This document shows positions 45,846 through 55,159 of a stretch of DNA of 64,000 nucleotides, one piece after another (the first letter of the stretch is position 1; each line of letters begins with the position of its first letter). Where the stretch lies: positions 45,226-109,225 of the forward strand of contig NZ_MRAE01000007.1 in NCBI RefSeq assembly GCF_002008345.1. Direction: 5' to 3'. The position numbers and the translations under genes are program-made. Source of the DNA: Clostridium tepidum. GTDB taxonomy: Bacteria; Bacillota; Clostridia; Clostridiales; Clostridiaceae. A model generated the notes under the pieces. The model was not told where the DNA came from. It saw only the letters and a list, made by a program, of their open reading frames with translations, and did not search any database.

Positions 45846-46933
45846 AAAAAGAAGCAATATCTCAAAAACAAATGCAACTACTGATTTTTAGTTATCCTTT
45901 AGGATCATATTTATTATTTAATATAGGATCTGAAGTAAAACAAGATGCTTGGATTGCTTCACTTATAGGTATAGTTGTAAGTATTCCTATATTAGCTATG
46001 TATGGTAGACTTATGGATTTATACCCTGGTAAAAATTTATTTGATATATTAGACATAACCTTTGGAAAAATATTAGGGAAAACATTACAAATTATATTTG
46101 TTCTTCATATTCTTTTTACCAGTTCATATACATTAAATAATCTCATAGATTTCATAAAATTATCTGCTCTTTGGAATACACCTAAATTAGTTCCTATATT
46201 ATCTATAGGTATTTTAATGTTATGGATTGTAAATGAAGGTATCGAAGTTATATATTATTATGCTAAATTAAATATAAGATTTATAATAATATTTTTAATT
46301 TTAGCTTGGTTATTATTGCTTCCTCAAATGGATATTTCTAGATTGCAACCAGTTTTATATAATAATTTTACCAAAGTTTTTAAGCAAGGCATCATCCTAA
46401 GTATATATCCTTTTATGGAACTATTTGTATTTTTAACATTTTGTGATACTATAAAATACAATAAAAATATTAAAAATATATTTATTAAGCCAATGATTTT
46501 ATTAGCAATTTGTATTACAATCATAACTACCACTAATATAATGTTATTAGGGCCTGAAGCATATTCAATTTTTTATTATCCAGGTTATGAAACTATGAAA
46601 AGAATATATTTAAGGGGTCAATATCAAAGGTTAGAAATAATTATTTTAATAGTCTTTACAATAATACGTTTTTTAGAATTAAGCTACTGTTTATTAGGTG
46701 CTTCTAAAGGAGTGCAAAAAATTTTTAATTTAAAAGATTATAAAAATATCCTAACTCCTGTAGCTTTTTTATTATTGAACCTTTCTTACATAATGTTTGG
46801 TGATATAATAAATAGTATATATATTGTAAAAAATTTATGGGCTTATTACGGAATCCTAATAGAAGTAATATTGCCTATAATAATTTTTATAGTAGCAATT
46901 ATAAAGAAAAAGTCATATAAAGAAACTATCTAG
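45842..46933 (+). CDS. gerKB: Spore germination receptor subunit B (permease-like)
   Basis: 363 residues and about ten membrane helices, a single-domain APC-superfamily transporter fold. The start ISQKQMQLLIFSYPLGSYLLF and the PGKNLFDILDITFGKILGK loop (about 60-78) are typical GerB features. It probably holds the germinant-binding pocket. AGGAGG precedes ATG 45842. It is the last gene of the ger operon, and a hairpin follows at 47077-47102. Confidence 0.88.
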   Translation: MKKEAISQKQMQLLIFSYPLGSYLLFNIGSEVKQDAWIASLIGIVVSIPILAMYGRLMDLYPGKNLFDILDITFGKILGKTLQIIFVLHILFTSSYTLNNLIDFIKLSALWNTPKLVPILSIGILMLWIVNEGIEVIYYYAKLNIRFIIIFLILAWLLLLPQMDISRLQPVLYNNFTKVFKQGIILSIYPFMELFVFLTFCDTIKYNKNIKNIFIKPMILLAICITIITTTNIMLLGPEAYSIFYYPGYETMKRIYLRGQYQRLEIIILIVFTIIRFLELSYCLLGASKGVQKIFNLKDYKNILTPVAFLLLNLSYIMFGDIINSIYIVKNLWAYYGILIEVILPIIIFIVAIIKKKSYKETI

Positions 46934-47076
46934 CATTATATTAATCCTATATTATGCAAATTTTATACTAAAACTTTATTTAAGCACAAAAATCTTCAAT
47001 ATATTTTAAATATATTTTAAATCAACGAAACATAATTACTGAAAAAATAAGCAATTCTTACACATTATATTTACAG

Positions 47077-47102
47077 AAGCACACCTATTTATAGGTGTGC
47101 TT
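47077..47102. terminator. Terminator hairpin after the ger operon
   Basis: A perfect 12-base stem AAGCACACCTAT/ATAGGTGTGCTT with a two-base loop lies between convergent genes. The tail has no real T-run on the plus strand, so efficiency is uncertain. Confidence 0.6.
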
Positions 47103-47180
47103 AAAAAGATATGATTTTTAAAACTAAATACATAATAATAACTTATTATATATTTAATTTTAAAGATTTATTTTAAAATA

Positions 47181-47627
47181 TTAATTACATGGACGAGTAT
47201 AGTTAGCAATTATTTTTACCTTCAAATTCATAGATGAGCATAGATTTGTTGTTGGAAGAATAAAGCTAAATCTTCTACTAGTATTTACACATGGTGATGC
47301 ATCCGAACATCCACATCCTCCACCACTACCATTTACAGTAAAGGTTTGAGATTTAAAAGCTAATACTTCTCCACTTCTATCTATTAATATACATCCAACT
47401 GTTAATTCTTTTCCAATGCAGACATTTTTTAAAGCTACATTTACTTGCAATAATCTAGATGTATCAGCTATATTTATAGGATCTAATATTGCTCTTTTAC
47501 AAATTTCACAAGGTTTAAAGCGAATAAAATTGCTTCCCTCATCCGCATTACAAAATTCTGATATAGTAAAAGAATTTATATTTACAACTTCTTTGTTTTC
47601 CATTTTTTCTTCTGGAGATTTACTCAT
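47181..47627 (-). CDS. Cys-rich hypothetical protein, possible spore-surface protein
   Basis: 148 residues with 11 cysteines, including CEICK near 40-44 and GGGCGCSDASPC (about 101-112). The middle RLLQVNVALKNVCIGKELTVGCIL and the end RRFSFILPTTNLCSS...IIANYTRPCN look like a beta-sandwich. Proteins of this type are common and often multicopy in spore-forming clostridia. Cys-richness and the neighbouring SPOCS gene suggest a spore-coat or exosporium role, but that is inference. No signal peptide. GGAGGAAAAA precedes the ATG. Confidence 0.65.
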   Translation of the reverse strand: MSKSPEEKMENKEVVNINSFTISEFCNADEGSNFIRFKPCEICKRAILDPINIADTSRLLQVNVALKNVCIGKELTVGCILIDRSGEVLAFKSQTFTVNGSGGGCGCSDASPCVNTSRRFSFILPTTNLCSSMNLKVKIIANYTRPCN

Positions 47628-47724
47628 AATTTTTTCCTCCTTTGATTAATTTATATGGACTAAAAAGCCTATACTATACTATATTAATAGGTATAAAAAA
47701 ATGTTACCCCTTTCTTTTTATTTA

Positions 47725-48579
47725 TTAAAAGTCATTTTCACTGGAATTCATGTCATATTCCACATCTATATTTATAGAATTTTCCATTAATTTTTCCATA
47801 TCAATTTCACTAAAATTTGCATCTTTTATATCATCATATTGTACTTCATTTTCTAAATTCATCCCTTCCATATTTTCACAATTTTCATTTTCGTTTTGTA
47901 AACTTTTTTCATTTACTTCTTTATACTGTGCATCCTCTATATGTTTATTTTCTCTCTCTTTATTTGAATCGTAATTTTTTATATTATCATATTGCAATTC
48001 TGCTTTAAAATTATCTTCTGCATTATTATATTGCAACTCTTGTTCAAAATTATTTTCTACATTGCTATATTTTAACTCTTCTTTAAAATCATCCTCTATA
48101 TCTAAATTTTTTGTATATTCTTTTACGTTCTCATCTTTTGTTTGCAAAATTATTCCCATAGCAATTAATAAAGATACTGAAAATTTGTTTCCATTTAAAG
48201 GTTTTACAAAGGCCTCTTCAATAAATAAAGTTGGTTTTAAGTTCTCTGTATAATCACTTTCCAATGGCAAAAATCCAGAAACAATTCTACTTATTTCTGT
48301 AGAATAAATATTCTCATCATATGAATTTTCTAAAAACAGCACCTTTATATTTATAGCACCCTCAATAAAAATTTTATACTGCCCCTGTGTAAATATATAT
48401 TTCCACTCAGTTATTTTAGGTTTTAAATAAACCTCTAAAATTTGTCCTATTTTAGGCTTATTTTTTGCAAGTTTTATAGTGCAAGATTTACAAAACTCTT
48501 CATATGGATATTGTATATTATATTTAACTATTTCCTCTTCAGAAGTAATCCCAAATATTTTTATAGGATTGTTTTTCAT
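47725..48579 (-). CDS. SPOCS (DUF3794)-domain protein with acidic repeat tail
   Basis: 284 residues. The N-terminal ~150 residues form a SPOCS/DUF3794 unit (KPKITEWKYIFTQGQYKIFIEGAINIKVLFLENSY..., residues about 51-85), a domain typical of spore-coat and morphogenetic proteins such as SafA/SpoVID relatives. The tail is very acidic and contains three tandem 13-residue repeats: DIEDDFKEELKYSN, VENNFEQELQYNN and AEDNFKAELQYDN (about 160-200), with later partial copies (VQYDDIKD). The tail is probably disordered and may be a polyanionic spore-surface element. AAGGGGAGC precedes ATG 48577-48579. Confidence 0.72.
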   Translation of the reverse strand: MKNNPIKIFGITSEEEIVKYNIQYPYEEFCKSCTIKLAKNKPKIGQILEVYLKPKITEWKYIFTQGQYKIFIEGAINIKVLFLENSYDENIYSTEISRIVSGFLPLESDYTENLKPTLFIEEAFVKPLNGNKFSVSLLIAMGIILQTKDENVKEYTKNLDIEDDFKEELKYSNVENNFEQELQYNNAEDNFKAELQYDNIKNYDSNKERENKHIEDAQYKEVNEKSLQNENENCENMEGMNLENEVQYDDIKDANFSEIDMEKLMENSINIDVEYDMNSSENDF

Positions 48580-48947
48580 AATAGCTCCCCTTCCTTATAT
48601 AATTTGTTTCTTCATAATAGTTTATGTTTTTTTATTTATAATGTGTAAATTTTAGGTGAAATCACACTATATAAGTATCTCTTTATACATTTATTAATTA
48701 ACATTAATCAAATATAAACAAATACTTTTAAAATAGTTTATAAAACTAATAATATGGGTAATGAATAAAAATTTTAAAAAGCTATAATATATTTTAAAAA
48801 TTGATTCTATATTGTCAAAATTATATTATAATATTTATAAAAATATAATTTAGAAAGGTTTTGTTGTTAAACTTATAAATCAATACTCAATGTTTAAGAT
48901 ATAATAAAAATAAATATATACATATATAGAAAGGATGATATTAAATT
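48580..48947. other. Divergent promoter region
   Basis: 368 AT-rich bases between the SPOCS gene and the 111-residue gene. TTGATT (48801-48806) and TATTAT (48824-48829), 17 bases apart, may be the plus-strand promoter. Nothing else stands out. Confidence 0.35.
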
Positions 48948-49283
48948 ATGGAATTTGATTTTTTCAAAATAGAAACCTTTATCCCAGAACAATATGTAAA
49001 AAAATTAAGAACAGAATTAAATAATATAGGTGCTCTCACTATAGGAGGAAATTATGATAATTGCATGGCGGTTTCTAAAATTAAAGGTTCTTGGAGACCA
49101 CTAGATGGATCCGATCCATTCAATGGAGAAATAGGCGAAATATGCGAAGCAGAGGAATGCAAAATAGAGTTTTCTTGTGCTAAAAGCATAGTAAAAGATA
49201 CAATAACTACCATAAAAAAAGTACATCCTTATGAAATACCTGTAATAAATATAATTCCTATATTAAATTCTTTTGAATTTTAA
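48948..49283 (+). CDS. YqfO/CutA-like (NIF3 insert-type) protein
   Basis: 111 residues matching the stand-alone PII/CutA-like domain otherwise inserted in NIF3/YqfO proteins. The opening FKIETFIPEQYVKKLRTELNNIGALTIGGNYDNC and the segment GSWRPLDGSDPFNG are diagnostic. The end is VHPYEIPVINIIP, where HPYE is conserved. Such proteins are soluble trimers, with a metal or ligand role that is not established. AGAAAGGATG precedes the ATG. Monocistronic, ending at a 14-bp hairpin. Confidence 0.8.
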   Translation: MEFDFFKIETFIPEQYVKKLRTELNNIGALTIGGNYDNCMAVSKIKGSWRPLDGSDPFNGEIGEICEAEECKIEFSCAKSIVKDTITTIKKVHPYEIPVINIIPILNSFEF

Positions 49284-49350
49284 TAGCAACTTACAAGTTT
49301 TTATAAAATACTCCAACAATAATATTGTTTGTTCTCTTTATAAACAAAAT

Positions 49351-49392
49351 TCTAAGTTTTAGAGGAAGTAAAAACCATCTCTAAAACTTAGA
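49351..49392 (+). terminator. Hairpin after the CutA-like gene
   Basis: A perfect 14-base stem TCTAAGTTTTAGAG/CTCTAAAACTTAGA with a 14-base loop, about 70 bases after the stop. It is followed by TAAATTCTTATTT rather than a clean T-run. Confidence 0.55.
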
Positions 49393-49581
49393 TAAATTCT
49401 TATTTAATAATATCTACCATCTTCCTCTACTTTTAAAAATTAGAATATTAAAACAGGTATTCATCAAATAAATTTCAAAGATGGCATATCAAAATAAATT
49501 TAATTTATACACATCATATTTCAATCTTCACTATATATAGCCGATACTCCCTTTTTAATCATATGTTATTCATTTTAATAA

Positions 49582-50205
49582 TCATATCACCCTCATAACA
49601 GCTAAAACTATTAATATTATCCCTGATAACCAAGATAAATTAAGTTTCGATTTTTCCACAAATTTTTTTCCTGCAAATAATCCAATATATATAAAAATAA
49701 AATGAGCTATTAATGATAATATTACTATTTGTACATAATTTACGTTGCCTAAACTACTCCCTAAACCTATAGCTAAAGAATCTAAAGAGAGAGCTGTAGC
49801 AAGATACAAAGCCTCTTTAGGATTAAGATTTTTTGAATGGTCTATATCTGCTTTAGTTTCATCAATACATATATCTATTATAAAATTTAAATCTGAAAAC
49901 TTTATTTTCAATTTTTTATTGGAATTTCTATTATTTTTGACATAATTTTTTACAATACTATCAAATAAATAGTATATACCAAACAAGCATAATATAATAA
50001 AGCTTATTATTGAAGTAATCTTAATAGGAACAAACTTTTTTATTACAGAACCTAAAAAAAGCGATAGCCCTAGAACACTTGAACAAATTATATTTATTAT
50101 TGTTGCAGAAGCAAAAGGAATTTTTATTTTATTTGTTCCATAAGCAATACTAGCTACAAAAGCATCTAAAGATACAGCTAATACTAATAATAATGATTCT
50201 ATCAC
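49582..50205 (-). CDS. ytaF: Sporulation membrane protein YtaF (MntP-like fold)
   Basis: 207 residues with six membrane helices in two halves. Each half begins with a conserved acidic motif: LAVSLDAFVASIAYG (about 8-22) and TALSLDSLAIGLGSS (about 136-150). The halves are joined by a ~45-residue polar loop. This is the YtaF branch of the MntP/LysE-like transporters, found in spore formers and named for sporulation-linked expression in Bacillus. Transported ion unknown; manganese export is a guess from MntP. The start is GTG 50203-50205, after GAGGTGATTAA. Confidence 0.85.
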   Translation of the reverse strand: MIESLLLVLAVSLDAFVASIAYGTNKIKIPFASATIINIICSSVLGLSLFLGSVIKKFVPIKITSIISFIILCLFGIYYLFDSIVKNYVKNNRNSNKKLKIKFSDLNFIIDICIDETKADIDHSKNLNPKEALYLATALSLDSLAIGLGSSLGNVNYVQIVILSLIAHFIFIYIGLFAGKKFVEKSKLNLSWLSGIILIVLAVMRVI

Positions 50206-50633
50206 TTAATCACCTCGCTTACATAAATATATAAACTTATAGCTAAAAGTATTTAATTTTTATATAATTTAACTATTAATATGGTATTCTGTTATTTATA
50301 AATAGTTACAATATTAAAGTTATAACTTTTCTAAAAAGTTTTTCTGTAGACTAAATTTATTATCCAAAAATAAAAAGATAATATGATATTCTTTATATAT
50401 AAACAAAATACTTTAATACTTATATGAATATATCATAAACTCATTTTAAATTTGAAAATGTAAAATTTTTAAAGAATATGGTAGATTAAAATAATAATTT
50501 TTAAATTAAAAAGATATGTATTAGATTTATTTTTACACAAATCTTCATACATACCTTTTTATAAATTAATTGTTTATATTTACATCTTTAAAATCAAAAC
50601 TGTTTTACTTTTTTGAAATAAATCATAAATTTT
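50206..50633. other. Intergenic, nothing recognised
   Basis: 428 bases between co-directional minus-strand genes, very AT-rich, with no strong hairpin, repeat or coding frame seen. Confidence 0.4.
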
Positions 50634-51425
50634 TTAAAATTCTATTTCTGCTTCAACTCCAAAATGATCTGAAATTATTTCTTTATTTGTTCCATTAAAT
50701 ATAACATTGCAGTATTTTACATTTAAATTTTTATTAGATAATATAAGGTCTAATCTCATACTTTTTTTATTATTTTCCCAACCATCAATCTCTCCAATAA
50801 CGGTTACTCCATTATCTTTTGAAATTGATAAATCATATATATCTTTGAGATTTTTATTTATGATATAATCATATCCTTCATGCCTTAAAAAAGCATCATT
50901 ATTAAAATCTCCCATTAACATACATATTTCATCTTCTTTTATATGCTGAACTAATTTATTTACTTGAAGTTTAAAGTCTTCTTCTTCATCATTCCACCAA
51001 CCTAAGTGGCAAGAGTAGAAGAATATTGGTTTATTATTATAATTTATTTTACATTTTAAGATTTTTCTAGTTTTCCAAAAATTTTTATCTTTACTTTTTG
51101 AAATATAAAAAGATTTTTTTTCTTCTATAGAATGTTTAGTTAATATAGCTAATCCTTCTTCATACTTACCGTAACCTATATGTGCAAAATCCCAAATAAA
51201 TCTAAATTTACTTGCTCCTAACTTTTTAAGTTCTCTAACTAATATAAAAGCTAAGTTATCCTCCTTTATATTATCAAATAATATTTTACTATTAATACTT
51301 TGATTTACCTCTTGGAGAGCAATAACATCATAATTATTTTCGCATATAATCTTTGCTAAATATTTTATTTTTTCTATTTGTTTTTCTTCTTGCCACGAAT
51401 GGCAATTTAAAGTTAGAACTTTCAT
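50634..51425 (-). CDS. Endonuclease/exonuclease/phosphatase-family protein
   Basis: 263 residues with the family landmarks: LTLNCHSWQ (residues 4-12), IALQEVNQS (metal-binding Glu, about 36-44), FYSCHLGWWNDEEEDFKLQVNKL (His and Trp of the catalytic loop), LMGDFNNDA and the terminal SDHFGVEAE. It hydrolyses a phosphodiester or phosphomonoester with a divalent metal. It starts 4 bases after the PTS gene, so it belongs to the glucoside operon, where a similar gene is also found in other clostridia. It may act on a phosphorylated sugar or nucleotide; the true substrate is unknown. AGGAGATT precedes the ATG. Confidence 0.82.
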   Translation of the reverse strand: MKVLTLNCHSWQEEKQIEKIKYLAKIICENNYDVIALQEVNQSINSKILFDNIKEDNLAFILVRELKKLGASKFRFIWDFAHIGYGKYEEGLAILTKHSIEEKKSFYISKSKDKNFWKTRKILKCKINYNNKPIFFYSCHLGWWNDEEEDFKLQVNKLVQHIKEDEICMLMGDFNNDAFLRHEGYDYIINKNLKDIYDLSISKDNGVTVIGEIDGWENNKKSMRLDLILSNKNLNVKYCNVIFNGTNKEIISDHFGVEAEIEF

Positions 51426-51428
51426 AAA

Positions 51429-53087
51429 TTAATCTCCTAAAATATCTTGAATATCTGATTTTAATACATCTGCTTTTGGACCATATATAGCTTGAACACC
51501 TTTATCCTTTACTATAAGACCTACTGCACCAAGTTTTTTCCATTCTTTTTCTTCTGCAACTAAGTTTTTATCTTTTACTGTTACACGAAGACGAGTCATA
51601 CATGCATCTACATCTACTATATTTTCTTTTTCTCCTAATAAACCTATTATCTTTACTGGTAATGAATCTCGCTCTATATCTTTCTCTGATATTTTTTCTT
51701 CTTTTTTATCCTCTTCTCCTTCCATTTCAATATAATTTCCCGCTCTACCAGGAGTAGGTATATTTAATTTTTTTATTAAAAAGTTAAATATTAAATAAGT
51801 TAATACAAAATATATAACTGATACAATTGCAAAGTTTAACATATCCCTTGTAATTCCAGCTTTTATCATCATAGGAGTACGAGCTATAAATTCAACAAAT
51901 CCAAAACAGTGAACTCTTAAGTTTATTAGATCTGCTAAGGCAAAAGCTGTTCCTGTAATAACTGCATAAACTCCATATAAAATTGGTGATATAAACATAA
52001 ACATAAATTCTATAGGTTCTGTAACACCTGTTAAAAATACTGCCAATGCGGCTGATAAAAATACAGTTTTATATTTATCTCTTTTATCCTTATCTACATT
52101 TTTATACATTGCAAATGCTACTCCTAATAATGAAGCTGAAGATGTTATTACCTGCCCTACTTTAAAACGTGCTGGTATAATAGTTGTCAACAATTTATTA
52201 TATTCTGTCATATTGCCTGCTGCTTTCAAATTAATCAAATCATTTGCCCAAGCAAGCCATAATGGATCTTGACCTGCAACTATACTTCCTGCAGTTGGCC
52301 CTGTTAAAATTTTATAAGTTCCTCCAAGAGAAGTATAATTTAGCGGTACTGTTAACATATGATGAAGTCCAAAAGGTAGTAATATACGTTCCAATGATCC
52401 AAAAATGAAAGGTGCTATTATTGGTGCTGAATCCTTAGATGCTGCTATCCATTTTCCAAAAGCGTTTAACGCACCTTGAATAGAAGGCCAAATCATAGAT
52501 AAAATTATTGCTGTTACTACAGAACCTAGTATTACTACAAATGGTACAAATCTTTTCCCATTAAAAAAAGCTAAAGATTTTGGTAATTTATTGAAATTAT
52601 AATATTTATTATATAAATAAGCACCTAAAAATCCTGAAATTATGCCTATAAATACACCAATATTTAAGGCCGGTGCCCCAAGTATGCTTGTAAAATAATC
52701 TTTAACTAATAGTTCTCTACCAAACATTGAAGTAACTTTTGCTGCCTCATCAGAAAACATGTCAGCTTTAACTCCAAAAATAGCTCCTGTTACCCTATTT
52801 GTAAGAATAAAAGTAAGTAACCCTGCAAAACCTCCTCCTGCACGTTCTTTAGCCCAAGAACCACCAATTGCTACCGCAAATAAAATATGAAGATTTCCTA
52901 TTATTGCCCATCCTATATCTTCTATTACTCTTGCCACAGACTGGATTAATGCCATAGAAGATTGCATTCCTATGAGTTTACCAATACAAATCATAAGTCC
53001 TGCTGCTGGCATAACTGCTACAACAACTAATAAAGTTTTCCCAAATCTTTGCCAGAAATCAAAAGATATTAGCTTATTTTTTTTCAT
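51429..53087 (-). CDS. PTS EIIBC, maltose/glucose (MalX-like)
   Basis: 552 residues in IIC-IIB order. The IIC part (1-~430) has about ten membrane helices and the family signature PFGLHHMLTVPLNYTSLGG (about 237-255), plus the TGVTEPIEFMFMF loop (about 347-359). After a charged linker (EGEEDKKEEKISEKDIERD), the IIB domain holds the phosphorylated Cys in VDACMTRLRV (near 496). No IIA domain is fused, so a shared glucose-type IIA must act in trans. Imports maltose or a related alpha-glucoside as its phosphate. GGGGGGAAAAA precedes the ATG. Confidence 0.88.
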   Translation of the reverse strand: MKKNKLISFDFWQRFGKTLLVVVAVMPAAGLMICIGKLIGMQSSMALIQSVARVIEDIGWAIIGNLHILFAVAIGGSWAKERAGGGFAGLLTFILTNRVTGAIFGVKADMFSDEAAKVTSMFGRELLVKDYFTSILGAPALNIGVFIGIISGFLGAYLYNKYYNFNKLPKSLAFFNGKRFVPFVVILGSVVTAIILSMIWPSIQGALNAFGKWIAASKDSAPIIAPFIFGSLERILLPFGLHHMLTVPLNYTSLGGTYKILTGPTAGSIVAGQDPLWLAWANDLINLKAAGNMTEYNKLLTTIIPARFKVGQVITSSASLLGVAFAMYKNVDKDKRDKYKTVFLSAALAVFLTGVTEPIEFMFMFISPILYGVYAVITGTAFALADLINLRVHCFGFVEFIARTPMMIKAGITRDMLNFAIVSVIYFVLTYLIFNFLIKKLNIPTPGRAGNYIEMEGEEDKKEEKISEKDIERDSLPVKIIGLLGEKENIVDVDACMTRLRVTVKDKNLVAEEKEWKKLGAVGLIVKDKGVQAIYGPKADVLKSDIQDILGD

Positions 53088-53130
53088 TTTTTTCCCCCCA
53101 AATATTTATAATCCTATATTAATTTAAATC

Positions 53131-54795
53131 TTAAACTATTTTATAAATCCTAGCTTCAAAAGGTTTTAACAATAATTCTGTTATATCTTCATGTTCTTCC
53201 ACCAAATAATTACAAATCATTAACCCTTTATAGTTTAATTTTTCTTTATCATAAGTATATTTAGCTTCTTTATTTGTTAAATTAACTATAATTATAAATT
53301 TTTCATGATTTAAAGTTCTTGTATAAGCATATATTTGTTTATGATTTTCTAAAATTAAATCATATTTTCCATATATAAGTGCCTCATTTTCTTTCTTTAT
53401 TTTTATTATTTTTTTATAAAAACTTAAGATAGAATTTGGGTCATTCTCTTGCTTTTTAACATTTATATTTATATAATTTGGATTGACTTTAAGCCATGGT
53501 TTTGCTTTAGAAAATCCAGCATTTTCTGTAACATCCCATTGCATTGGTGTTCTTGAATTATCTCTAGAAGTTTTCCATACATATTCAAGAGCATTTTTAT
53601 TTGACATACCTTTTTTTATTTTTTCTTTGTAGGTATTTATAGTTTTTATATCATTATAATCTCCAATATCTTCAAATTTAACATTGGTCATCCCTATTTC
53701 TTGCCCTTGGTATATAAAAGGAGTTCCCTTTTGCATAAAATACATAAGAGCTAAAGCCTTTGAACTTTCATTCCAATAATTTTTATCATCTCCTAAAGTT
53801 GAAACTACCCTTTGAATATCATGGTTTTCTATAAACAAAGCATTCCATCCAATTTCCTCTAACCCTTCTTGCCATTTACTCAATACCTCTTTTAACTTTC
53901 TTACTGTAGATTGTTCTTTATAATCTACGTCCCAAAGATCTAAATGTTCAAATTGAAATATCATATTAAATTTGCCATCTTTTTCTCCTACCCATTGAGG
54001 CGCTTCATTTATATTTACTCCATTAGCCTCTCCAACAGTTATTATGTCATATTTATCAAAGGTATTTTCTTTTAATTCTTTAAGATATTTTTGAATTCCA
54101 TCTACATTCATATGCTTATCAAAAGAAGGAACATATTCTAAATTGTTTGGGTTAGGTATATCTTTTAATCCATCCTCTTTTTTTATATGACTTATAGCAT
54201 CTATCCTAAATCCATCAATTCCTTTATCTAACCACCAATTAATAATACTATATAATTCTTTTCTAACATTCTCATTTTCCCAATTTAAATCTGGCTGCTT
54301 CTTACTAAATAAATGAAGATAATATTGATCTGTATTCTTATCATATTCCCAGGCGGAACCTTTGAATATACTTTCCCAATTGTTAGGTTCTCTTCCATCT
54401 TTACCATCTTTCCATATATAAAAATCACGCTTTGGATTATCCTTAGAAGATTTTGATTCAATAAACCATTTATGTTCATCACTAGTATGATTTATGACTA
54501 AATCTATTATAAGCTTCATTCCCTTTTCATGAACCTTTTCTAATAAATTATCAAAATCCTCCATAGTTCCAAATTCGTCCATTATATCTTTGTAGTCACT
54601 TATATCGTAACCGTTATCATCATTTGGTGACTTATACATAGGACAAATCCAAATTATATCTATCCCCAAATTTTTTAAATAATCTAATTTAGAAATTATT
54701 CCATTTATATCTCCTATCCCATCGTTATTTGAATCTTTAAAACTTCTTGGGTATATTTGATATGCAATAGCTTCTTTCCACCATTTTTTATTCAT
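53131..54795 (-). CDS. malL: Alpha-glucosidase (GH13, oligo-1,6-glucosidase type)
   Basis: 554-residue cytoplasmic GH13 enzyme. Conserved regions: LIIDLVINHTSDEH (I), GIDGFRIDAISHI (II, nucleophile Asp), TVGEANG (III, acid Glu) and FIENHDIQRVVS (IV). The start WWKEAIAYQIYPRSFKDSN and the calcium loop DSNNDGIGDINGI match MalL/IMA enzymes. It cleaves maltose, isomaltose or their phosphates after PTS uptake. First gene of the malL-EIIBC-phosphatase operon; a LacI-type operator lies ~190 bases upstream. ATG 54793-54795 follows ATGGAGGA. Confidence 0.9.
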   Translation of the reverse strand: MNKKWWKEAIAYQIYPRSFKDSNNDGIGDINGIISKLDYLKNLGIDIIWICPMYKSPNDDNGYDISDYKDIMDEFGTMEDFDNLLEKVHEKGMKLIIDLVINHTSDEHKWFIESKSSKDNPKRDFYIWKDGKDGREPNNWESIFKGSAWEYDKNTDQYYLHLFSKKQPDLNWENENVRKELYSIINWWLDKGIDGFRIDAISHIKKEDGLKDIPNPNNLEYVPSFDKHMNVDGIQKYLKELKENTFDKYDIITVGEANGVNINEAPQWVGEKDGKFNMIFQFEHLDLWDVDYKEQSTVRKLKEVLSKWQEGLEEIGWNALFIENHDIQRVVSTLGDDKNYWNESSKALALMYFMQKGTPFIYQGQEIGMTNVKFEDIGDYNDIKTINTYKEKIKKGMSNKNALEYVWKTSRDNSRTPMQWDVTENAGFSKAKPWLKVNPNYININVKKQENDPNSILSFYKKIIKIKKENEALIYGKYDLILENHKQIYAYTRTLNHEKFIIIVNLTNKEAKYTYDKEKLNYKGLMICNYLVEEHEDITELLLKPFEARIYKIV

Positions 54796-55159
54796 TAATA
54801 ATCCTCCATTTATAATATAAGTCTTATAATTTTGTAGTCTAATTTTAATAAATTTAACTTCTATTTATTGGATTTTGTCTTATATGAAATTAATTTAATA
54901 CAAGATAAAATTAAATATACTGTATCTATTACTCTGCTTTAAATTATTGAAATTTTATTTGACTTTTTACATTACTTAATTTAGGCAATCGCTTGCGCAC
55001 AATGGTAAAAAAATAATTTCTTAATAAAATATATAATTAATTCTACTATAAGTATTAGTTTCTTATAACTAATACTTATAGATTTTTAAATTTGTTTCTT
55101 ACTTTTACTTAGTAGTAAGTTTTATAAAACATAACCATATTAAATATATAATAAGCTTT
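54796..55159. other. Regulatory region of the malL operon
   Basis: 364 bases holding the operator-like palindrome at 54985-54996 and long AT-rich flanks. TACTTAGTAGTAAGT and AACTAATACTTATA repeats near 55060-55125 are weak. No sure promoter could be assigned. Confidence 0.4.
54985..54996. promoter_or_regulatory. LacI/MalR-type operator
   Basis: GCAATCGCTTGC is a near-palindrome with the central CG typical of LacI-family operators (GCAANCGNTTGC). It matches 10 of 12 bases of the site at 56516-56527. It lies ~190 bases before malL and is probably bound by the LacI-family regulator at 56578. Confidence 0.65.
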
